Assembly: GCA_019636385.1 (NCBI GenBank)
Contig: JAHBXT010000002.1
Span: forward strand, 496,001-560,000
From: Pirellulaceae bacterium
GTDB taxonomy: Bacteria; Planctomycetota; Planctomycetia; Pirellulales; Pirellulaceae
Direction: 5' to 3'
Length of the DNA: 64,000 nt
Part shown: positions 25,532 through 33,711 of the stretch, in pieces
Numbering within the stretch: the first letter of the stretch is position 1
How the letters are laid out: each line of letters starts with the position of its first letter
The notes under the pieces: model-generated
The model's database searches: none
What the model was told of the DNA's origin: nothing
Seen by the model: the letters and a program-made list of their open reading frames with translations, nothing else
Program-made: the position numbers and the translations under genes

Positions 25532-27334
25532 ATGCCAGACCAAACGCTTGATCGCGTGCGCGACGATTTTCCGATTCTGTCGACTTCGATGAACGGCCGG
25601 CCCTTGGTCTATTTGGACAATGCTGCCAGTACGCAAAAGCCTGTGGCGGTTATCGACGCCATCGCCAACTATTATCGGTGCGATCACGCCAATATTCATC
25701 GCGGTGTCTATGAATTGAGTCAAAGGGCAACGGATCAGTACGAGGCGGCTCGCGTGGCAGTGGCCAAGTTCCTAGGCGGTGTCGCGCCAGAAGAGTGCAT
25801 TTTTACGCGCGGCACGACCGAGTCGATTAACTTGGTGGCCAGCTCCTGGGGGCGCAGCCAGTTGCAGCCGGGCGACGAAGTGCTGCTGACCGGATCAGAG
25901 CATCATTCCAACATCGTGCCTTGGCAAATGGTCTGTCAAGAAACAGGGGCCTGCCTGCGAGTGGTGCAGCCCGATGCAAATGGTGTCATCCACGTCCAGG
26001 ACTTTCAGGCCGCCCTGGGCCCACGCACGCGACTGGTGGCGATGCAACATACGTCCAATGCTCTAGGGATTGTGCACGATGTTCACCAATTTGCGCGTTT
26101 GGCGCGACAGGCCGGAGCGACAATTCTAATCGACGGTGCGCAATCCGTTGCGCATCAAGCCACCGACTTGACGTCGCTGAATTGCGATTTTTTTGCCTTC
26201 AGCGGGCACAAGCTGTACGGTCCGACAGGTATTGGCGTTTTGTGGGGGCGACGTGAATTGTTGCAGTCGCTACCGCCGTACATGGGCGGTGGTGATATGA
26301 TCGACACTGTGACTTTCCAGAAAACGACCTATGCCGCCTTGCCGAATCGCTTTGAAGCTGGCACACCGCACATCGCGGGCGCAATTGGACTGGCGGCCGC
26401 TATCGACTACATCCGCCAGATCGGATGGGGTGCGATTGCCGCTCATGAAGCGGAACTGCTCAGTCAGGCTACCAAGCGACTGAGCGCTATCGGTGGTTTG
26501 CAAATCATTGGGCAATCGTCACACAAGGCGGCTATCGTGAGCTTTGTCGTTCGGGAACCAGAGATCGCTGCACTGGATATCGCCACCGCACTGAGTTTGG
26601 AAGGCATTGCCGTGCGCACAGGACATCATTGCTGCATGCCGCTGATGCAGCATCTGGGAATTGCCGGCACCTGCCGAGCTTCATTTGCTATTTACAATAC
26701 TATTGCGGAAGTCGATCGGCTAGCAGATGTGCTCGAGCAGTACATTGCCGAACGCCATCGGGCAGTCGTGGGCAGAAATAGCATCGGCCTGACTGAGAAA
26801 TCGAAACAGCCATCCTCCGTCGCTGACCGGTTCAATAGAACTGCTACTGAATCTGCCGAGGTTTCCGAAATCACGTTTGCTGGCCCCGCCGGTGACAGCC
26901 CGCAGGCTATCGCGCAAACATTAGCCGATGAATTCTCGTGGTGTGATGATCCGGCCAGTAAGACTAAGTTTCTGTTGGAATTAGGTCAACAATTGCCCGA
27001 TACCTTTGGACAGCTCAAAGCAATCACCACTAGTGTGCCGGGGTGCATGAGCGAAGTGTATTTGATTGGACGCCCCACGGCTGACGATCCTCAGCGTATT
27101 GAATTTACTGGCGATTCCAATGCGCAGATCGTCCGTGGGTTGATTGCAGTGCTTCAGCAGCTGTTTTCGGGACAATCTGCAGCCGCCGTCCTGGAGTTTG
27201 ACGTTGAATCCTTCTTTCGCCGCATTGGACTGGACCAATTCATTACCAGCCAGCGCCGTAGCGGTTTGGCCGGAATGGTGCGACGGATTCAAGTGCTCGC
27301 CCAAGGCCAACTGGACCGCCTGCGGGCCAGTTGA
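25532..27334 (+). CDS. sufS: SufS-type cysteine desulfurase fused to SufE-type sulfur acceptor
   Basis: 600 residues in two enzymes. Residues 1-410 are a group II cysteine desulfurase: LDNAASTQKP, the PLP-lysine motif FSGHKLYGPTGIG (Lys ~226) and the active-site Cys in VRTGHHCCMPL (~366), ending CRASFAIYN. A linker of ~40 residues follows. Residues ~450-590 are SufE-like: LADEFSWCDDPASKTKFLLELG, and the acceptor Cys in VPGCMSEVYL (~505). SufS takes sulfur from cysteine as a persulfide and hands it to SufE, which delivers it to the SufBCD scaffold. Fusion would make that transfer intramolecular. sufBCD is not in the window. Start is the ATG at 25532; nothing in frame upstream fits the family. 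Confidence 0.93.
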   Translation: MPDQTLDRVRDDFPILSTSMNGRPLVYLDNAASTQKPVAVIDAIANYYRCDHANIHRGVYELSQRATDQYEAARVAVAKFLGGVAPEECIFTRGTTESINLVASSWGRSQLQPGDEVLLTGSEHHSNIVPWQMVCQETGACLRVVQPDANGVIHVQDFQAALGPRTRLVAMQHTSNALGIVHDVHQFARLARQAGATILIDGAQSVAHQATDLTSLNCDFFAFSGHKLYGPTGIGVLWGRRELLQSLPPYMGGGDMIDTVTFQKTTYAALPNRFEAGTPHIAGAIGLAAAIDYIRQIGWGAIAAHEAELLSQATKRLSAIGGLQIIGQSSHKAAIVSFVVREPEIAALDIATALSLEGIAVRTGHHCCMPLMQHLGIAGTCRASFAIYNTIAEVDRLADVLEQYIAERHRAVVGRNSIGLTEKSKQPSSVADRFNRTATESAEVSEITFAGPAGDSPQAIAQTLADEFSWCDDPASKTKFLLELGQQLPDTFGQLKAITTSVPGCMSEVYLIGRPTADDPQRIEFTGDSNAQIVRGLIAVLQQLFSGQSAAAVLEFDVESFFRRIGLDQFITSQRRSGLAGMVRRIQVLAQGQLDRLRAS

Positions 27335-27361
27335 TGAGTAAATAGGACGAGCAGGTCCTGG

Positions 27362-27419
27362 CAGGTGGGAGCAGCTCGGGAAATTACCGGGAAGCTTCAG
27401 GAATTGTGGCTCCTACCTG
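27362..27419. repeat. Long inverted repeat after sufS
   Basis: CAGGTGGGAGC (27362-27372) and GCTCCTACCTG (27409-27419) are complementary at 10 of 11 positions and enclose 36 bases. It lies between the sufS stop and the next gene. It may act as an RNA structure or terminator, but no U-tract follows. Confidence 0.35.
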
Positions 27420-27525
27420 TTGCGACGGTTTGTCACATTCCGTAGAGTAAAGTGGTTGATGGGCTCAAGTCGGCGTCCGAGTAGCGATCGCCGAAGTCAA
27501 GTGTTTCTAACTACGGAGAAGAATT

Positions 27526-27990
27526 ATGAAACGACGAACTCTCGTTGGTTCGCTAGTCGCGACGCTGGTCGTATGCGTTTCCCTGGTGTTCGCTGAAGGT
27601 GTATCGTTGGAAGGCGTCAAATGCTTGATGGCGCCTAAGGACGCTAAGGAAGCAAACGCAGCTGACTGGAAAGATGGCAAAGTCTACTTCTGCTGTGGCG
27701 GCTGCAAGGGCAAGTTCGAGAAGATGTCCAAGGACGACAAAGAAAAGATGGCTGCCAAGTCAAACGCTCAGCTGGTTGCTACCAAGCAGTATAAGCAAGA
27801 AGCCTGCCCGATTTCTGGTGGCAAGCTGAATCTTGACACCGCCATTGAAGTCGGTGGCGCTAAAGTCGCATTCTGCTGTGGCAACTGCAAGGGCAAAGTT
27901 GAGAGCATGAAGGATGACGAAAAGATGGAAACGGTCTATGGCGAGAAAGCGTTTGCCAAAGCCAAATTCACCAAGGTCGAGTCCAAGTAA
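27526..27990 (+). CDS. Secreted protein with two YHS/TRASH-like Cys-rich modules
   Basis: 154 residues with a signal peptide (MKRRTLVGSLVATLVVCVSLVFA). Two repeats follow. The first has VKCLMAPKDAK with VYFCCGGCKGKFEKM; the second has EACPISGGKLN with VAFCCGNCKGKVESM. Each holds one Cys, then about 25-30 residues, then CCxxC, the pattern of YHS/TRASH metal-binding modules. The rest is Lys-rich. It likely binds or senses a transition metal in the periplasm; the metal cannot be inferred. A strong terminator follows at 28051-28082, so the gene is a single transcription unit. Confidence 0.75.
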   Translation: MKRRTLVGSLVATLVVCVSLVFAEGVSLEGVKCLMAPKDAKEANAADWKDGKVYFCCGGCKGKFEKMSKDDKEKMAAKSNAQLVATKQYKQEACPISGGKLNLDTAIEVGGAKVAFCCGNCKGKVESMKDDEKMETVYGEKAFAKAKFTKVESK

Positions 27991-28050
27991 TTGGGCCCTG
28001 CTTAACACTTTGCAACCCCGGGGCTCGTAAAGCGAGCTACTGGACAAATA

Positions 28051-28082
28051 GCGCGTGCCCGTGGTGGGCATGCGTTTTTTTT
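28051..28082 (+). terminator. Rho-independent terminator after Cys-rich protein gene
   Basis: CGTGCCC and GGGCATG pair (one G-U) around the loop GTGGT, followed by a run of eight T. This is a textbook intrinsic terminator 60 bases after the stop codon. Confidence 0.85.
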
Positions 28083-28338
28083 GTGCCAACGCCGTTGGTT
28101 GAATCCACTAGAATGCGCGATATTAAGATAGGGAATATTGACTTAAATCCGATAAATATGTGATACTTGGGAGGTGTGTGCCGCGCGGCGCACTTTCCAA
28201 GAGTTACAATTGTAGGGGCGCGGCAGACTTCACCCGAAGTTGGCCGCCAACGAGACCATTGACCAGCTCTACCGCCATAGCCGTTTATGGCGACGTTCAG
28301 AGCGCTGGCTGACTTTACCGAAAGGGACAATTGAAGAC
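28083..28338. other. infC leader region
   Basis: No separate gene is seen between the terminator and infC. The frame of infC is open upstream to 28240, but without family sequence before VVTPVNRR. Confidence 0.4.
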
Positions 28339-28875
28339 GTGGTGACTCCAGTAAATCGTCGAAACGAGAGGAATGCCGATTCCACAAGGATTAACAATCA
28401 TATTCGCGAACGACAAGTTCGCGTCATCAGTGAGACCGGGGAGCAGTTGGGGGTTCTGACCATCGACGCTGCCCTGGATCGAGCCCGCGAAGTGGGGCTC
28501 GATCTAGTTGAAGTTGCGGCTACGGAGAAGCCGCCGGTTTGCCGCATCATGGACTACGGCAAGTACAAATATGAAAAGAGCAAGAAGAAGCACAGTCAAT
28601 CTTCGGCTCATCAAACCAAGCTCAAAGAGATACGCTTGCGTCCCAAGACGGGCGATCACGATATCCAGTTCAAGCTCAAGCAAGCCGTCAGCTTTCTAAA
28701 GCACAAAGACAAAGTGCAGGTGTCTGTTATCTTCCGTGGTCGTGAGATGGCTCACGTCGAAGAGGGCTTGCGCGTCATGGAGGGCGTGCTTGAACAGCTT
28801 TTGCAACACGGTAAGCTTGAATCAAGCCCACAACAAATGGGCCGCCGCATGATGTGCACAGTAGCCCCCAAGTAG
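28339..28875 (+). CDS. infC: Translation initiation factor IF-3
   Basis: About 178 residues. The N-terminal domain has [23 protein letters not shown] and [26 protein letters not shown], the classic IF-3 signature. The C-terminal domain has [31 protein letters not shown] and ends in [11 protein letters not shown]. It binds the 30S subunit and checks the initiator codon. No ATG exists near the expected start. GTG at 28339 (or 28342) fits best by length, but an in-frame ATT at 28330 lies 3 bases after AAAGGG. E. coli infC starts with AUU, which IF-3 uses to control its own synthesis. rpmI and rplT, which normally follow infC, are absent; a hairpin terminator follows instead. Confidence 0.96.
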   Translation: MVTPVNRRNERNADSTRINNHIRERQVRVISETGEQLGVLTIDAALDRAREVGLDLVEVAATEKPPVCRIMDYGKYKYEKSKKKHSQSSAHQTKLKEIRLRPKTGDHDIQFKLKQAVSFLKHKDKVQVSVIFRGREMAHVEEGLRVMEGVLEQLLQHGKLESSPQQMGRRMMCTVAPK

Positions 28876-28891
28876 CTACGCTCGCCACCAG
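28871..28891. repeat. Degenerate dispersed repeat core after infC
   Basis: AGTAGCTACGCTCGCCACCAG begins within the infC stop codon region and resembles the repeat core with several changes, followed by the GCTTAGG end motif. Confidence 0.35.
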
Positions 28892-28898
28892 CTTAGGA

Positions 28899-28925
28899 GC
28901 CACTCTCGACAGAGAGTGGCGGCTT
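28899..28925 (+). terminator. Hairpin terminator after infC
   Basis: GCCACTCTC and GAGAGTGGC form a perfect 9-bp stem with loop GACA, followed by GGCTTT. The T-run is short, so its strength is uncertain, but the place right after infC supports termination. Confidence 0.6.
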
Positions 28926-29118
28926 TGGCCGGACGTTGCTTGAGGACCATTTGACTGGTAGGGCGGGATAAGCCTGTCCAAGGTGGCCTGGGGGGTTGCA
29001 TCTTTAAGTGTGCGCCAAGCCACACGACTCATTCAACCGTAATATGTTTCGCGCAGCGCCGGTCCACCACCGAGGCTGTGTGTGCGCAGACTGGTGACTG
29101 CAACGTAACGTACAGTCA

Positions 29119-30672
29119 CTAGTATCCGAAGCCAATGCGCACGACAAAGTTATCGCGTAAATCCAGGTTGTCAGCCGGTCGGTCTTTGTAAAGTAGCTCG
29201 CGACTGAACGCGTAACCGGCTTCTGCAAAGCCGACGCGGCGGCCGTCGCGCATCATTTCGTTGCGCCCCCACTCCAACCCAAACACGATCCGCACATCGT
29301 TGATGTCGACGGCATCTTTGGTGCTGTCATCGCGACGCACCGTCCAATTGCCGCCTCCGTAGTAGGCCGCTACGTACCACCAGGTGTCCGTATTACCCAG
29401 AGTTGTCATATACGACGACAGCTTGGGCTCGGGAAAGAATATGTCCAATCGTGTGCCGGGATTGGGTTGCCACAAAAAGCCACCAGCCGGTAACAGTTTG
29501 ACCCGGTTGCGATCCAAATACAGGATGCCCAGCTTGAGGGTGCTTTGTGGAGTCAACCGCACGCGACCGATGCCACGCCCTAGAATGCGTAAGCTTCGCG
29601 TGCTGATCGCATCGAAGTCGCTGAAGATACCAACGCGTGTCCCAAGCTCAGCTCCAAAAATACGCGCTGGATCGGATTGCCAGCCAACGTCCAAGAACGC
29701 CGAAAAAGCGTTTGATGGTAAGTCGGCTGTATTGGCGGGATTCAGATAGGATCGCGGACCATCCCACAGATGTAGCGAAAATGAAGGCAGCAAATAGACA
29801 GGCTGCGTCGAAAACAGAAAGTTGGGAATCGCAAATGCCAGCGAGACGTCCGTATCGTTAATTGCCAAGTCATTGTGCTTCTTGTCACCGTGAATATATG
29901 TGTGTCGAAAACGCGGGCCTTGGAACAAGCGGATAAAAGTTGGGGGCTGGCCAAGCTGCCCGTTGAACATCGAGCCAGACGGATTCCAGTTCGTGCCGCC
30001 CCAGCCTCCGCTTTGTCCCGGCAGCCACCCCCCAGGGTAACCTGGATTGTATGCCGGCGCACCATACGTGCCGCCACCGAAGCCGTTATTGCTGGAACCT
30101 CCAAACCAGTTTTGAAACAGTCCTCCCGAGCCGCTTCCGTAATTGTAAGCACCCGGAAAGAGCGCCGATGGAGTGCTATTGGGATACATGCCTGGCCCAG
30201 AAATCGCTCCAGGAGCCAATGCTGGATTGGTATTGATGATCGCGCTTTGGCCTGCGCCAGGCAAAGGCGGTGGCGGACCTGTATAGGATGGATAGGTTCC
30301 CGGTCCAATGCCACCCAAAGGTGTTCCCGTAGGGTAGGGAACGCTGGGTGTGTAGCCAGGCAGAACCTGGGGTGCATAGCTGGTATTGGGTAGCGATGGC
30401 GGGACCGTGCTGGCTGGAACAGCTAACGCCGCGCCACTTTGTGGTCGCAATCCGCTGAATGCCCCTGTACTCGGAGCATACGGATCAAATCCCAGGGGAG
30501 AACCCGAATTTAGCGGTACCATAGGAGGGATTGAAGTAGACGGTGCACCGTTCTGCGCGATCCGCAATCCATGAGCCGGTGTAAGTGCGCCAGACAATTG
30601 CCCCCAGCTCGGCGTAGCTCCCACGAGCACGCTCAGCAAGCCGGCAATCAATCGTAAGGCAGTCGACCGCAT
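29119..30672 (-). CDS. Predicted outer-membrane beta-barrel protein with Pro/Gly-rich N-terminal region (DUF6268-like)
   Basis: About 517 residues from the ATG at 30672, which opens the signal peptide MRSTALRLIAGLLSVLVG with cleavage near SWGQ. A start at 30714 adds residues with no signal-like form. Residues ~25-260 are Pro/Gly/Ser/Tyr-rich and likely unstructured (TGPPPPLPGAG, GGTYGAPAYNPGYPGG). From ~265 on the sequence is barrel-like: PRFRHTYIHGDKKHNDLAIND, LLPSFSLHLWDGPRS, LKLGILYLDRNRVKLLPAGG, ending NFVVRIGFGY with aromatic C-terminal residue. The LYLDRN-LLPAGG block resembles DUF6268 proteins. The function is unknown. Confidence 0.7.
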   Translation of the reverse strand: MRSTALRLIAGLLSVLVGATPSWGQLSGALTPAHGLRIAQNGAPSTSIPPMVPLNSGSPLGFDPYAPSTGAFSGLRPQSGAALAVPASTVPPSLPNTSYAPQVLPGYTPSVPYPTGTPLGGIGPGTYPSYTGPPPPLPGAGQSAIINTNPALAPGAISGPGMYPNSTPSALFPGAYNYGSGSGGLFQNWFGGSSNNGFGGGTYGAPAYNPGYPGGWLPGQSGGWGGTNWNPSGSMFNGQLGQPPTFIRLFQGPRFRHTYIHGDKKHNDLAINDTDVSLAFAIPNFLFSTQPVYLLPSFSLHLWDGPRSYLNPANTADLPSNAFSAFLDVGWQSDPARIFGAELGTRVGIFSDFDAISTRSLRILGRGIGRVRLTPQSTLKLGILYLDRNRVKLLPAGGFLWQPNPGTRLDIFFPEPKLSSYMTTLGNTDTWWYVAAYYGGGNWTVRRDDSTKDAVDINDVRIVFGLEWGRNEMMRDGRRVGFAEAGYAFSRELLYKDRPADNLDLRDNFVVRIGFGY

Positions 30673-31116
30673 ATAGAATTGGCGTATGATGGAAACGGGA
30701 ATAGTGAAACCCAACCGCGCACGCGTTGCGCACCACTTCTCGCCGTCTGCTGTAGTCGATTGACAGCAGGATCGTCAATACTGTTTCTGGTCACGGCAGT
30801 TTACGGCGGTTGCACTTTGCGCTTCGTCGGTATCGCGTTTGCCAAAGCAATCGCAGCTTCGCTAGCAATTTTTGGGGTGGTGCTGGAAACGCACTGGTGA
30901 CAGGAGCATCGACGTCGCCACCTGGAGCGCTCATGGCGTTGGAAGGACAGTCCCAGTTGCATATCCAGGGTGGCCATGTTCTTAAATTTCTTAAATGATG
31001 CGTATTGAAGCCAGCTTGGCACCTAGCCCTTGGGCCAGGGCCCTTGTTGCCACTCACGTCGGGATTGAGTAAGCTGGCTAATGCCTGCCAATCCCCACTA
31101 GTGAACAATCCCCGCC
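30673..31116. other. 444-base divergent gap, no gene seen
   Basis: It separates the barrel gene (minus) from the PSCyt operon (plus) and must hold both promoters. Open frames here lack family features or good start sites. Confidence 0.45.
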
Positions 31117-33696
31117 ATGCCCACCTGGATGAAGTCTGGTCCACAACTCCATCGGTCCGGATTCGGCTGGATGGCCATTTTTGCTTGGATCAGTCTGCCT
31201 CTGGCAACAGCCGTCCAGCCTCCAGCGTCTAGCATTGAACTCAGCCAACTAAATGCAGAGTCCCAGACTGCTGCAATCGAGTTCTTCGAAAGCAAAATTC
31301 GGCCTTATTTAGTCGAACATTGCTATACATGTCACGCTGCTGATTCAAAAATCATTCGCGGCGGACTGCTCCTCGACAGCCGTGCGGGTTTGCTCAGAGG
31401 CGGCGACAGCGGGCCGGCTGTTGTTCCCGGCAACCCCGAGGAAAGTTTGTTGTTGTCCGCATTGAAACACGAGTCGTTTGAGATGCCGCCGGATCGAAAA
31501 CTGCCCAATCCGGTGATTGCGGACTTTCAGCAATGGATTTCAAGTGGTGCTTTAGACCCACGCGATGCCGGGACCGCCGAGCCACCACGCGAAGTCGACT
31601 TCGAGACTGCCCAGTCACACTGGGCATTCCAGCCCATCTCTGAGCCAACTCCACCTGAGGTGATCGGAGAATCATGGATTCAAAGCCCCATCGATCGGTT
31701 CGTGCTGGCACGACTAGAAGCCGCTGGCATGCAACCCCGCCCGCGAGCGGACAGGCAGACGTTGATACGGCGGGCCTATTTTGATCTCGTCGGTCTGCCG
31801 CCAACAATCGCACAAGTTGATGCTTTTCTGAACGACGAATGCCCCGCTGCGTTCGCAAACGTAGTTGAATCTCTATTAGAATCGCCGCACTACGGCGAGC
31901 GCTGGGGGCGACATTGGCTGGATTTGGTTCGCTACGCTGACTCCAATGGTGCCGACGAAAATCACCAACTTCCCAACGCTTGGCACTATCGCGATTGGGT
32001 GGTCCGAATGATCAATCGGGACCAGCCGTTGGACCAATTCATTATCGAACAGCTTGCTGGGGACTTGTTGCCCAAAACCGGTGACGAGCAGATCGACGGA
32101 GATCGACTGACTGCAACGGGAATGCTAGTCATTGGCCCTAAGATGTTGGCCGAACAGGATAAAGATAAGATGGTGATCGATATCGTCGACGAACAGATTG
32201 ATACCGTCTCCCGAACCATGCTCGGTCTAACCATCGGCTGCGCCCGCTGTCATGATCATAAGTTCGATCCCATCAGCACGACAGATTATTACGCGCTTGC
32301 GGGCATTTTTTACAGCACTCAGACGATGGCCGACCGGGCCTTTGTATCCAATTGGTTGGAGCGACCACTTCCATCGGCCGAGATCGAATCACGACGCTCC
32401 GAACACCAGAAGAAAGTTGATGCTGCCAAAGCGGAATTGGCCGCTACCGCCACAACACTCAAGTCTCAAACCGAGAAGCTTGAAAAGCTGCAAGCCAAGC
32501 TTGACTCAGCGTCCGTTGAAGCACCCCACGACCCCCACCGGCTGGCGACGGTAGCGGCGTTACAGACGGTGGTTGACTTGGCGAATGCTGAATCTCCCCC
32601 GGAGGCTGAACTAGCGGCGCTCAAAGCCGAGGTTGACGCATTAACACAAAATGTCGACGAGCAAAAAAAGACGCTAGAGGGGCTCGAAAAAACGATGCCG
32701 TCATTCACCAAGGTGATGGCGGTGGACGAAGCGACACCCACTGAACTGCCGATCCACATTCGTGGCAACCACCTCACGTTGGCCAATCAAAAGGTCAGTC
32801 GCGGCATGCCCGAGATACTAACTGCCGTTGAACCGTCGCCAGCTATTCCGGCGGACCAAAGTGGTCGATTGCAGTTGGCTTACTGGTTGGTCTCGCCCGG
32901 CAACCCGTTGACTGCTCGGGTTATGGTCAACCGAATTTGGATGTGGCACTTTGGTCAAGCGCTGCTGCGGACTCCATCGAATTTTGGGCTTCGAGCTGAC
33001 CAGCCGACGCACCCTGAGTTGCTCGACTATTTGGCCGGCCGATTGATCCAAGACGGCTGGTCGCTCAAGCACATGCATCGCATGATCATGAATTCGTCTA
33101 CCTATCAAATGTCCAGTGATATCGAATTCCCTGAATCGCGACGATATGCCGATCAAGACCCTGACAATCGACTGCTGTGGCGTCGCCAGCGTCGGCGACT
33201 CGAAGCCGAGCCGATTCGCGATGCGGTGTTCTTCATCGGAGGTGGCCTCGATACTACACTTGGCGGAAAAGCCCCCGATACCAACGCCGGTCGCCGCGCG
33301 CTCTATTTGCCGATCAATCGCGCCTCGTTTTATGAAATGTTTTCCACCTTTGACTACGTCGAAACGGCCAACCATATCGAGCAACGCCCCACAACCACGG
33401 TACCTCAGCAAGCATTGTTTCTGTTGAATAGTCCCATAGTCCACCAACAAGCCACCGCCGCTGCTAACAAAATAATGGCTGATTACCAGACGCCGCATGA
33501 ACGAATCACCGCATTATTTCGAATGCTGTATGCTCGCTTACCGTCTCCAGCGGAACTGAGCCGATCGATGCACTTTATCGAAACTGCCCAGACCGAACTT
33601 GAAAGCCTGACTGATTCTTCCCTGCGGACTTTACAAACTTGGGCGGCCCTCTGCCGTTCCATGGTCGCCGCGAATGAGTTTTTGTACATCGACTAA
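31117..33696 (+). CDS. Planctomycete cytochrome c protein, PSCyt1-DUF1549-DUF1553
   Basis: 859 residues. A signal-like segment (GWMAIFAWISLPLATAVQ) precedes PSCyt1 with a c-type heme motif CYTCH at about residue 68 and EMPPDRKL after it. DUF1549 follows: WIQSPIDRFVLARLEAAGMQP, YGERWGRHWLDLVRYADSNG, CARCHDHKFDPIS (a second CxxCH). A coiled coil of ~140 residues (AAKAELAATATTLKSQTEKL ... VDEQKKTLEGLEKT) separates it from DUF1553 (LTARVMVNRIWMWHFGQALLRTP ... SSTYQMSS). A DUF1501 gene begins 15 bases downstream, the standard pairing in this phylum. The pair is thought to act in extracellular redox or polysaccharide breakdown, but the biochemical role is not known. The linker contains a sequence matching the dispersed repeat core. 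Confidence 0.92.
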   Translation: MPTWMKSGPQLHRSGFGWMAIFAWISLPLATAVQPPASSIELSQLNAESQTAAIEFFESKIRPYLVEHCYTCHAADSKIIRGGLLLDSRAGLLRGGDSGPAVVPGNPEESLLLSALKHESFEMPPDRKLPNPVIADFQQWISSGALDPRDAGTAEPPREVDFETAQSHWAFQPISEPTPPEVIGESWIQSPIDRFVLARLEAAGMQPRPRADRQTLIRRAYFDLVGLPPTIAQVDAFLNDECPAAFANVVESLLESPHYGERWGRHWLDLVRYADSNGADENHQLPNAWHYRDWVVRMINRDQPLDQFIIEQLAGDLLPKTGDEQIDGDRLTATGMLVIGPKMLAEQDKDKMVIDIVDEQIDTVSRTMLGLTIGCARCHDHKFDPISTTDYYALAGIFYSTQTMADRAFVSNWLERPLPSAEIESRRSEHQKKVDAAKAELAATATTLKSQTEKLEKLQAKLDSASVEAPHDPHRLATVAALQTVVDLANAESPPEAELAALKAEVDALTQNVDEQKKTLEGLEKTMPSFTKVMAVDEATPTELPIHIRGNHLTLANQKVSRGMPEILTAVEPSPAIPADQSGRLQLAYWLVSPGNPLTARVMVNRIWMWHFGQALLRTPSNFGLRADQPTHPELLDYLAGRLIQDGWSLKHMHRMIMNSSTYQMSSDIEFPESRRYADQDPDNRLLWRRQRRRLEAEPIRDAVFFIGGGLDTTLGGKAPDTNAGRRALYLPINRASFYEMFSTFDYVETANHIEQRPTTTVPQQALFLLNSPIVHQQATAAANKIMADYQTPHERITALFRMLYARLPSPAELSRSMHFIETAQTELESLTDSSLRTLQTWAALCRSMVAANEFLYID
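32542..32558. repeat. Dispersed repeat core inside the PSCyt coding sequence
   Basis: CTGGCGACGGTAGCGGC within the coiled-coil linker matches the repeat core. It is read in frame as part of HRLATVAAL. The match may be a domesticated insertion or chance. Confidence 0.35.
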
Positions 33697-33711
33697 TCCA
33701 GCCGGATTGCC

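Noticed and set aside
30791..31144. 117-codon minus-strand frame in the divergent gap before the PSCyt gene
   Set aside because: Low-complexity Pro/Trp/Arg composition and overlap with the start of the PSCyt gene suggest a shadow frame.
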